Shown one piece after another: positions 1 through 7,000 of a DNA stretch of 19,315 bases. The stretch's first letter is position 1. Every line of letters starts with the position of its first letter. Under the pieces are notes generated by a model. The model worked only from the letters and a program-made list of their open reading frames with translations. It ran no database searches and was not told the origin of the DNA. The position numbers and the translations under genes were made by a program. Source of the stretch: CAZVYJ01 sp964631565 (GTDB lineage Bacteria; Planctomycetota; Phycisphaerae; SM23-33); assembly GCA_964631565.1 (NCBI GenBank), contig CAZVYJ010000052.1:1-19315 (forward strand), in the 5' to 3' direction.

Positions 1-12
1 ATTATAAGACTC

Positions 13-54
13 GCAAGAGATACGTACTTGGGGAGGCTTAGTGCATAATGTCCG
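13..54. repeat. 42-bp inverted repeat, left copy
   Basis: The 42 bases here are an exact reverse complement of 19274-19315, the last bases of the window. Similarity stops at base 54 (the next bases differ), and the first 12 bases of the window lie outside the repeat. The copy sits 22 bp beyond the pgpA stop codon, in noncoding DNA. It contains the small palindrome TACGTA. A sequence shared by both ends of a contig, in opposite orientation, is most simply a dispersed genomic repeat that stopped the assembler. A transposon terminal repeat is unlikely because the DNA between the copies is ordinary housekeeping sequence. Confidence 0.9.
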
Positions 55-76
55 CGAGCGAGGGGGTGCTGTTGGT

Positions 77-583
77 TTAGTTGAGGTTCTGCAGAATCAC
101 CAGCCGCAGCGCGACCTGGCAGACGATGTTGGCCTGGATGCCGGCTATCACGTCGTCCATCAGCACGCCCCAGCCGTAGGGCAGCTTTTCCATTTCGCGT
201 GCAGGCGTAATCTTGAGCACATCAAACAGGCGGAACGCGAAAAAAGCGGTCGCCGCGGTAATCAACCAATCGTTTATTCCGCAGCCCAGCGGCAGAAGTA
301 TGAAGGTTATGGCCTGGCCGGCCCATTCGTCGATAGTGCATCGGCTGGGGTCTTTTTTGCCGAAAACCTGCTCGCATGTTTTGCCGAACGCCACGCAGCC
401 AACTGCGGCGAGCAGTATGATGACGGCCATCGTTCCGCTGACGCAGTACCACATGCCGCCGGAGCCCCATGCGGTCAGCAGGAACAGTCCGCAGACTGCC
501 GCTGCGCCCCATGTGCCGGGTGCGATGGGAAGGTAGCCGGTTCCCAGGCCGGTCAGCACGATTTTAGCCAGCTTTTGTTTCAT
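77..583 (-). CDS. pgpA: Phosphatidylglycerophosphatase A
   Basis: This enzyme removes the phosphate from phosphatidylglycerol phosphate, the last step to phosphatidylglycerol, at the inner membrane. The 168-residue length fits PgpA. Family motifs are visible in order: an N-terminal LPIAPGTWGA block (residues 18-27), TIDEWAGQ (83-90), FRLFDVLKITPARE (117-130) and GWGVLMDDVIAG (137-148), the last carrying the paired aspartates expected in the active site. Hydrophobic segments lie at about 28-40, 48-66 and 92-114. The start codon lies inside the end of pgsA, with a 20-bp overlap, so the two are probably translationally coupled. Together they make the two consecutive steps of phosphatidylglycerol synthesis. 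The gene ends 22 bp before the 42-bp repeat. Confidence 0.93.
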   Translation of the reverse strand: MKQKLAKIVLTGLGTGYLPIAPGTWGAAAVCGLFLLTAWGSGGMWYCVSGTMAVIILLAAVGCVAFGKTCEQVFGKKDPSRCTIDEWAGQAITFILLPLGCGINDWLITAATAFFAFRLFDVLKITPAREMEKLPYGWGVLMDDVIAGIQANIVCQVALRLVILQNLN

Positions 584-1232
584 CGCTTTTGAGCAGCTTT
601 ATCGTTTTGCTGAGGTAGCCCAGCGTGCTGAGAACGGTGACGATAACCGCCAGCCAGACCACGATAATCTTCAGCGTTACGGCCCACGTGGTGTGCGGCA
701 GGTTCGCCAGCTGGTAAAGCACCGCGCATATCGCGAACGACTGGACGAACATTTTTATTTTGCCCGCCGGCGTTGCGGGAAATTTCATTCCCTGCGATTC
801 GCTGTATCCGCGGACGGCGGAAACGATGAACTCGCGGGCGAGTATCACCACGGCCATCCATGCCTGCACGGCCGAGGCCATGTTGCCGGTAATCCACGCC
901 GGCAGATCCCGCTCGAATTCCGATACGAGCGAGGCGTCCTGCGGCTGCATCATGTAGTTCGAGCCGGTCAGCATGACAAACGCACCGACCACGAGCACCT
1001 TGTCGACGAACGGGTCGGCTATGCGCCCGAAGACGCTTGTCAGGTTCCATCGGCGGGCGATCCAGCCGTCGAGAACGTCGGTTATGCCGGCGACGATGTA
1101 AACCACGAAGGCTGTATTGAGCAGATATCTTCCGGTTTCGGTTCCCTGCTCGTAAAGCCCAAGCAGCACGAAGAACACCGCGGCCAGCGCAATACGCCCG
1201 ACGGTGAGTTGATTAGGTAATTTCCAGTTCAT
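564..1232 (-). CDS. pgsA: CDP-diacylglycerol--glycerol-3-phosphate 3-phosphatidyltransferase
   Basis: The enzyme transfers the phosphatidyl group from CDP-diacylglycerol to glycerol 3-phosphate, giving phosphatidylglycerol phosphate for PgpA encoded next to it. The 222-residue protein carries the complete CDP-alcohol phosphotransferase signature at residues 52-77: D52, D55-G56, A59-R60, G69, D73 and D77, with the normal spacing. Several hydrophobic helices (about 12-28, 37-50, 78-90, 112-130, 150-170, 176-200) fit an integral membrane protein. There is no Shine-Dalgarno before the ATG. Instead an array of seven-base repeats runs to within 2 bp of the start codon and includes a GACAAT hexamer that could act as a -10 element for a leaderless message. 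The gene lies 95 bp downstream of rimO on the same strand. Confidence 0.95.
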   Translation of the reverse strand: MNWKLPNQLTVGRIALAAVFFVLLGLYEQGTETGRYLLNTAFVVYIVAGITDVLDGWIARRWNLTSVFGRIADPFVDKVLVVGAFVMLTGSNYMMQPQDASLVSEFERDLPAWITGNMASAVQAWMAVVILAREFIVSAVRGYSESQGMKFPATPAGKIKMFVQSFAICAVLYQLANLPHTTWAVTLKIIVVWLAVIVTVLSTLGYLSKTIKLLKSDETKAG

Positions 1233-1234
1233 AA

Positions 1235-1262
1235 CGATTGTCGATTTTCGATTGACGATTTA
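1235..1262. repeat. Heptanucleotide array before pgsA
   Basis: Read on the plus strand there are four consecutive seven-base units, CGATTGT, CGATTTT, CGATTGA and CGATTTA, sharing CGATT and varying at the last two bases. On the coding strand the array gives AATCGACAAT, ending 4 bp before the pgsA ATG. The same ten bases occur just before the DUF58 start at 7591-7600. Confidence 0.85.
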
Positions 1263-1287
1263 AAACCAATCGCCTGATGTTAACGGA

Positions 1288-1336
1288 CAATCCGCAATCC
1301 GCAATCGAAAATCGTCAATTGAAATTGTCAATCCTG
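1288..1336. repeat. Heptanucleotide array across the rimO stop codon
   Basis: Seven successive seven-base units can be read: CAATCCG twice, then CAATCGA, AAATCGT, CAATTGA, AATTGTC and AATCCTG. The last two contain the rimO stop codon (TGA on the minus strand, 1328-1330) and its final codons. The orientation is opposite to the array at 1235-1262, so the two could also pair as a long imperfect hairpin between rimO and pgsA. Confidence 0.8.
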
Positions 1337-2659
1337 GTCGACCTTGACGATTAAATCATAGCCGTCCCAGTCGGCGACGGTTCCGTTTGCAAAACTGCCC
1401 GGTTCGCGGGGGTGGGTGAGTATGCACACGCTGTCGATGTCCGGCGCCTGGCCGTAGTATCGCCCGATGCCGTAACCGGACGCGTTTACGCCGTCGACGA
1501 GTACGGTAATAGGGCTGCCGACGCAGGATTCGTTGGCTGCGAAGGCGATTTCCTGCTGGGCGGACATTATTTCCTCCGCCCGGGCGATTTTTATGTCGTC
1601 GCTGATTGCGCCGGGCAGCCGGGCGGCCGGCGTGCCGGCCTCCGGTGAATAGGCGAACACGCCGAGGGCGTCGAAGCGGAAATCTTTTACGAAGACCAGC
1701 AGCTCGGCGAAGTCTTCGTCCGTCTCGCCCGGGAAACCGACGATGAACGTCGTCCGCAGCACCAGCCCCTCGATGCGGTCGCGCATTTTGCCCAGCAGCG
1801 TTTCGATTTCGCTGCGGGTTACGCGCCGGCCCATGCGCTTCAGGACACTGTCGGAAATGTGCTGAAGCGGCAGGTCGATGTAAGGGACGATTTTTTCGCA
1901 TTCCGCTATCGTGTCGATAAGCTCGTCTGTGAAGCGCATCGGATAGGCGTACATCAGCCGCAGCCATTGGACGCCGTCAAGGGCGTTCAGCTCGCGCATC
2001 AGCGGGACGAGGGAGGCGTTTTTTGTGTCCGTGATGTCCATGCCGTAGCTGGTGGTGTCCTGCCCGATGACGTTCAGCTCGACCGCGCCGTCGGCGATAA
2101 GCTCGCGGGCCTCGGCGATAATCTGCGAGGGCTGCTTCGAGCGGAACGGCCCGCGGATGGCCGGTATCGTGCAGAACGTGCACTTCTGCGAGCAGCCCTC
2201 GGATATTCTCAGGTAGCCGGTGTGCCTCGGCGTCAGGCGGAACCGCCCGTCGTCGCGGTGAATTGCGCCGCCGTACGGACTGGCCAGCGTAACCGGCGAC
2301 CAGTCGGTGACGGCACACAGGATTGCGTCTCGGTCGTTCACACCGACGATGGCGTCGATACCCGGGCAGGCGTCGTAAAGCTTCTCGGCGTCGCGATTGA
2401 CGAGGCAGCCGGCCACCACGACGCGCCTGACCTTGCCGGCGGCCTTGTGCGAAAGCGCCTCTCGGATGACGTCCAGCGATTCCTGCCTGGCCGCCTCAAG
2501 GAAGCCGCACGTGTTTACGATGATGACGTCGGCGTCGTCCATCGACGCGCCGACGACGAGGCCGGCCTCGGCGAGCAGGCCGAGAATCTTCTCGCTGTCC
2601 ACGAGGTTCTTCGGGCAGCCCAGCGACACGAGGGACACTTTTAACGGTTCTTCACTCAT
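1328..2659 (-). CDS. rimO: Ribosomal protein S12 methylthiotransferase RimO
   Basis: RimO is a radical-SAM enzyme that adds a methylthio group to the conserved aspartate of ribosomal protein S12. The 443-residue protein opens with the UPF0004-type domain, whose three cluster cysteines are visible: C15 in SLGCPKNLVDSE, C51 in NTCGFL and C85. The SAM-cluster motif CxxxCxxC is C156, C160 and C163. The last about 65 residues fit the TRAM RNA-binding domain. SLGCPKNLVDSEK and the short TRAM tail favour RimO over the tRNA-modifying MiaB. No Shine-Dalgarno precedes the ATG, but a fair promoter ends 7 bp before it. It is divergent from the dihydrouridine synthase gene (92 bp between starts), which also acts on the translation machinery. 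Confidence 0.96.
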   Translation of the reverse strand: MSEEPLKVSLVSLGCPKNLVDSEKILGLLAEAGLVVGASMDDADVIIVNTCGFLEAARQESLDVIREALSHKAAGKVRRVVVAGCLVNRDAEKLYDACPGIDAIVGVNDRDAILCAVTDWSPVTLASPYGGAIHRDDGRFRLTPRHTGYLRISEGCSQKCTFCTIPAIRGPFRSKQPSQIIAEARELIADGAVELNVIGQDTTSYGMDITDTKNASLVPLMRELNALDGVQWLRLMYAYPMRFTDELIDTIAECEKIVPYIDLPLQHISDSVLKRMGRRVTRSEIETLLGKMRDRIEGLVLRTTFIVGFPGETDEDFAELLVFVKDFRFDALGVFAYSPEAGTPAARLPGAISDDIKIARAEEIMSAQQEIAFAANESCVGSPITVLVDGVNASGYGIGRYYGQAPDIDSVCILTHPREPGSFANGTVADWDGYDLIVKVDQD

Positions 2660-2666
2660 GGAAAGG

Positions 2667-2694
2667 ATGATATGGCGGGGGACAGAAACCTCAA
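2667..2694 (-). promoter_or_regulatory. Predicted rimO promoter, leaderless geometry
   Basis: On the minus strand TTGAGG (2689-2694) and TATCAT (2667-2672) are separated by 16 bp. The TATCAT element ends 7 bp before the rimO ATG. Transcription would therefore start at or next to the start codon, which fits the lack of a Shine-Dalgarno. The call rests on motif match only. Confidence 0.5.
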
Positions 2695-2722
2695 AGCTAA
2701 AACTAAAACTGAAAACTTACAG
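2693..2722. repeat. A-rich six/seven-base repeats between rimO and dus
   Basis: AAACT-type units with 6-7 bp spacing (AAAGCT, AAAACT, AAAACT, GAAAACT) fill the divergent promoter region. They look like a degenerate member of the same repeat class as the other arrays, but the period is less regular here. Confidence 0.55.
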
Positions 2723-2739
2723 CTTCGCTCGGCGGCGAT

Positions 2740-2745
2740 TATACT
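2740..2745 (+). promoter_or_regulatory. Predicted -10 element of dus
   Basis: TATACT lies 6 bp before the ATG at 2752 and there is no Shine-Dalgarno, so a leaderless message is likely. No convincing -35 element is visible; the AT-rich repeat block lies immediately upstream. Confidence 0.4.
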
Positions 2746-2751
2746 GTCGGC

Positions 2752-3738
2752 ATGAAAATGGAACTTAAACCTTTCCGCATCGGCAGCCTGGAAATCGGTT
2801 TTCCGGTGGTGCTGGCTGCGCTTGCGGGCTATTCCGACCTGGCCTACAGGCTGATATGCCGGCGGCTTGGCGCGAAATACTGCGCGACTGAAATGATGCT
2901 CGACAAATCCGTTCTCATAGGCGGCAGGCTGCAGAGCCGGCTGCTGAAGACGACGCCCGAGGACCACCCGATAGCCGGCCAGCTTATCGGCAACGATCCG
3001 GACACGATGGCCCGGGCAGCCGTGGAACTTGTCAGGCAGGGCTTCGAGGTGGTGGACCTGAACTTCGCCTGCCCGGTCAACAAGGCGCTTCGGCGGAGGC
3101 GGGGCGGCTTCCTGATGAGCGATCCGGAGACGGCCATCGCTATAACGCGAGCAGTCGTCGCCGCCGTGAACGTGCCTGTCACACTGAAGCTGCGGCAGAA
3201 GTATCTCCAGAGCGACAAGACCTGCAACGCATTCTGGCGGATGGCGGAGCAGGGCTTCGACGCCGGCGTGGCGGCAATATGCGTTCACGCCCGCAGCGTC
3301 GAGATGAAATACGCCGGCCCGGCAGACTGGAATTTCATCGCGGAGGTGAAGCGGCAATTTTCCGGCCGCACGGTAATTGGCTCGGGCGACGTTCTTACGC
3401 CGGCCAAGGCGCTGGAGATGTTCGACCGCACCGGCGTGGACGCGGTGGCCGTCGCGAGAGGCGTGTTGGGCAACCCGTGGTTTTTCCGCCAGGTGGCCGA
3501 TATCGCCGCCGGTCGCGAGCCTTACCATCCGAGCATCGCCGAGCAGCGGAAGCTGCTGAAAGAGCATTTCGACGACGCATGCGGGCTTTACGGCGACCTT
3601 CGCGGCCCGAAAATCATGCGGAAGTTCGGCATAAAATACGCCCGCATGCACGACCGCCCGAAGGACGTGCGGATAGCGTTCGTGGCCGTCAAAAAGCCCG
3701 CGGACTGGCACAATGTGCTGGAGCAGCTTTATTATTAG
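2752..3738 (+). CDS. tRNA-dihydrouridine synthase (DusB-like)
   Basis: This flavoenzyme reduces specific uridines in tRNA to dihydrouridine using FMN and NADPH. The 328-residue length matches DusB. The TIM-barrel motifs are readable: an AALAGYSD block (22-29) in place of the usual APMAGVTD, GQLIGNDP (76-83), NFACPVNKAL (104-113) with the catalytic cysteine at C107, KLRQKY, HARSVEMKYAGPADW, and the phosphate-binding end IGSGDVLTPAKALE and ARGVLGNPWFF. After the catalytic cysteine the normal K-V-x-x-x-G-x-G segment is replaced by ALRRRRGG, an unusual arginine run near the active site. A second ATG (2758) lies two codons in. The TAG stop codon (3736-3738) is partly built from the palindromic element that follows; without the element, TAA would fall at the same place. 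The DusA/B/C class cannot be fixed from motifs alone. Confidence 0.9.
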   Translation: MKMELKPFRIGSLEIGFPVVLAALAGYSDLAYRLICRRLGAKYCATEMMLDKSVLIGGRLQSRLLKTTPEDHPIAGQLIGNDPDTMARAAVELVRQGFEVVDLNFACPVNKALRRRRGGFLMSDPETAIAITRAVVAAVNVPVTLKLRQKYLQSDKTCNAFWRMAEQGFDAGVAAICVHARSVEMKYAGPADWNFIAEVKRQFSGRTVIGSGDVLTPAKALEMFDRTGVDAVAVARGVLGNPWFFRQVADIAAGREPYHPSIAEQRKLLKEHFDDACGLYGDLRGPKIMRKFGIKYARMHDRPKDVRIAFVAVKKPADWHNVLEQLYY

Positions 3739-3872
3739 GCCCTGTTTGAAAACTCCGGAAAACTTGCATTAAGGGTGCCACGAGATGCTTGCATCCCGTG
3801 TTGACTCCCAGCGAACACGGCTTGCGAGCAAGCCGTGGCACCCCTTTTCCGGAGTTTTCAAACAGAGCCTAA
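3735..3872. mobile_element. 138-bp MITE-like palindromic element
   Basis: Terminal inverted repeats of 28 bp (3735-3762 and 3845-3872) differ at one base and begin and end with TA, as expected for an insertion at a TA dinucleotide. Inside are two hairpins: 3779-3788 with 3791-3800 (10 bp, one mismatch, TT loop) and 3816-3825 with 3828-3837 (10 bp perfect, GA loop). An outer pair, about 3772-3781 with 3835-3844, matches at 9 of 10 positions. The whole can fold as a cruciform with two inner arms. No coding capacity. The size, structure and TA ends fit a non-autonomous element mobilised by an IS630/mariner-type transposase, but no transposase is present here. It overlaps the dus stop codon and may end dus transcription. 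Confidence 0.75.
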
Positions 3873-4064
3873 TGGACGGCACTTGCGCAGCCCGAAAAGC
3901 ATTCCTGTACCGTCTTTGAAGAGATGCTTATGCAGCGTTCCCTTGTATAAGTTGTGGAAATCTGTTAATCTCCGGCGATTTCAAGCGGTGGATGTCTGCG
4001 CCTGTCGGGCTGGAAAGACCGGCGCGACGCCTTTGAAAACCTGACGGATCGACAAGAATAAAAA
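3873..4064. other. carB upstream region
   Basis: There are 192 bp between the palindromic element and carB. I see no gene, no clear attenuator and no tRNA-like fold. A possible weak promoter is TTGAAA at 4033-4038 with AAGAAT at 4054-4059 (15-bp spacing, shorter than ideal), placed 5 bp before the carB ATG. No Shine-Dalgarno precedes the ATG. Confidence 0.35.
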
Positions 4065-7000
4065 ATGCCGCGACGTGACGACCTGAAAACAATAATGCTC
4101 ATCGGATCGGGACCGATAGTCATCGGGCAGGGCTGCGAATTTGACTATTCCGGAACCCAGGCGTGCAAGGCCCTCAGGGAAGAGGGATACCGCATCGTGC
4201 TGGTCAATTCCAATCCGGCCACCATCATGACCGACCCCGAATTCGCCGATCGCACCTACATCGAGCCGATTACGCCCGAGGCGGTGGCGAAGATTATCGA
4301 GAAGGAACGTCCCGACGCGCTGCTGCCGACGCTCGGCGGGCAGACCGGCCTGAACACGGCCGTCGCCGTCTACGACATGGGCGTGCTGGACAAGTTCGGC
4401 GTCGAGCTTATAGGCGCGACGCGAGATGTAATCCACCGCGCCGAGGACCGCACTGAGTTCAAGAACACATGCCTCGCCATCGGGCTTGACGTGCCGCGAA
4501 GCGGCGTCGCCCACAACATGGAGGAAGCAAGGAAAATCGTCGAAGACGTCAGGCTGCCCTGCTGCATCCGGCCCGCCTATACGCTGGGCGGCACGGGCGG
4601 CGGGTTCGCATTCAACATCGAGGAGTTCGAGACCATCGCGGCCCGCGGGCTTGAGTATTCGCCGATAAGCGAGATTCTCATCGAGGAGTCGGTGCTCGGC
4701 TGGAAGGAATACGAACTTGAAGTGATGCGCGACAGGGCGGACAACGTCGTCATCGTATGCTCGATAGAAAACTTCGACCCGATGGGCGTCCATACCGGCG
4801 ACTCTATTACCGTCGCGCCGGCCCAGACGCTGACCGACAAGGAATACCAGCTTATGCGCGACGCCTCGCTGGCGATTATCCGCGCCATCGGCGTTGAGAC
4901 CGGCGGCAGCAACATACAGTTCGCGGTGAATCCTCAGACCGGGCGAATGATCGTAGTCGAGATGAACCCCCGCGTCAGCCGCTCTTCAGCCCTGGCGTCC
5001 AAGGCGACGGGCTTCCCGATCGCGAAAATCGCGGCCAAGCTCGCCGTCGGCTACACGCTGGATGAGCTTTCAAACGACATCACGCGCGAGACGCCGGCCT
5101 GCTTCGAGCCGACCATCGACTACTGCGTCACGAAAATCCCGCGGTGGACGTTCGAAAAGTTCCCCGAAGCCGACGAAACGCTCACCACGCAGATGAAGTC
5201 CGTCGGCGAGGGCATGAGCATCGGCAGAACGTTCAAGGAATCGCTGCAGAAGGGCATCCGCTCAATGGAGGTCAAGCGGTACGGCCTGGGCCTGGACCGC
5301 AACGACAAGTGGCTGAAGCACAAGCGCGGCGAATCGACCGGCGGCACCGACGACGTCTCCGGCGAAGTCACCGGATATCCAATCGAGGAAACAAAGCTGC
5401 GGCGGAAGCTGGCCATCCCGTCGCAGGGCCGGCTGTACTACATCCGCTATGCGTTCAAGATGGGATGGTCGGTCGACCAGGTTTATGAACTGACGAATAT
5501 CGACAAGTGGTTCCTGACCAACATGAAGGAACTCGTCGATTTCGAAAACGAGCTTACAAATATCGACTCGCTCGAAAAGGCGCCGGCCGATCTGATACGG
5601 AAGGCCAAGCAGTGGGGCTACAGCGATATTCAGCTCGGGACCATCTGGAACGCCGAGCCTGAGCAGGTTCGGAAACATCGCAAGTCGCTGGGCATCGAGG
5701 CGGTGTACAAGCTGGTCGATACCTGCGCCGCGGAGTTCGAGGCCTACACGCCGTATTACTACTCAACGTACGAAACTCCTATTCGCAAAATAACAACGGA
5801 AAAATCCGAAATCCGAAATCCGAAATCCGAAATATATTATGTAGATGACGAAGTCCGTATCAGCGACAAAAAGAAGATAGTGATTCTCGGCGGCGGGCCG
5901 AACCGCATCGGCCAGGGCATCGAGTTCGATTACTGCTGCGTGCATGCCGCGTTTGCCGTCAAGGAACTCGGCTACGAAGCCGTCATGGTCAACTCCAACC
6001 CTGAGACCGTCTCGACCGATTACGACACGTCCGACATGCTGTTCTTCGAGCCGCTGACGCTCGAGGATGTGCTGAATATCTGCGAGAAGCTCAACGACGC
6101 GCCGCTGGGCACTGCGGGCAAGCTGCACGGCGTTATCGTGCAGTTCGGCGGTCAGACGCCGCTGAACCTCGCTCGCGGCTTGGCCGACGCAGGTGTGCCG
6201 ATTATCGGCACCAGCCCGGAATCAATCGACCTCGCCGAGGACCGCAAGCGGTTCGGCGAGATTCTCGACGAGTTGAAGCTCCAGTGCCCCCCTGGGGGGA
6301 CGGCATTTTCCGTGGAGCAGGCCCGCAAGGTCGCCGCCAGAATCGGCTACCCGGTACTGGTCCGGCCGAGCTACGTTCTTGGCGGGCGGGCCATGGAAAT
6401 CGTCTCCGACGAGCAGCAGCTCGACGTTTATATGGCCAAGGCCGTCGACGCATCCACCGTCGGGCGGAACCATCCGATTCTCGTGGACAAGTTCCTTGCC
6501 GTCGCCACGGAAGTTGACGTGGACTGCATAGCCGACTTCGGCCCGGGTCCGGACGGCAAGCCGGCCGCAAAGCCTCGCGCCGTCGTCTGCGGAGTTATGG
6601 AGCACATTGAGGAGGCCGGCATACACTCCGGCGACTCGGCCTGCGCGCTGCCGCCTTTCAGCCTCTCCGACGCCATCGTCAGCGAGATAACCCGCCAGTC
6701 CAAGCTGCTTGCCGAGCGGCTGGCCGTGCGCGGGCTTATGAACATACAATTCGCCATCAAGGACGGCGAGGTGTACATACTCGAAGTCAACCCGCGTGCC
6801 TCGCGCACCGTGCCGTTCGTTTCCAAGGCCACCGGCGTGCCGTGGGCGAAACTCGCCGCAAAGATAATGGCCGGCATGAGCATGGAAGCTCTCGGCGTCA
6901 AAGAGGCGCCCAGGCCCCACCAGACGTCCGTCAAGGAAAGCGTGTTCCCGTTCACCAAATTCCCGGGCGTTGACGTGATACTCGGCCCGGAGATGCGCAG

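Noticed and set aside
2656..3711. A 351-codon open frame antisense to the dihydrouridine synthase
   Set aside because: It is composed of low-information His/Arg/Ala-rich sequence and overlaps a gene with intact family motifs.
5802..5833. Possible CRISPR-like array from the tandem AAATCCG units
   Set aside because: The units are 7 bp, directly adjacent and have no spacers.
6286..6300. C6-T-G6 palindrome inside carB
   Set aside because: It encodes Pro-Pro-Gly-Gly in a region of normal CarB length and has no companion copies, so there is no reason to call it an element.
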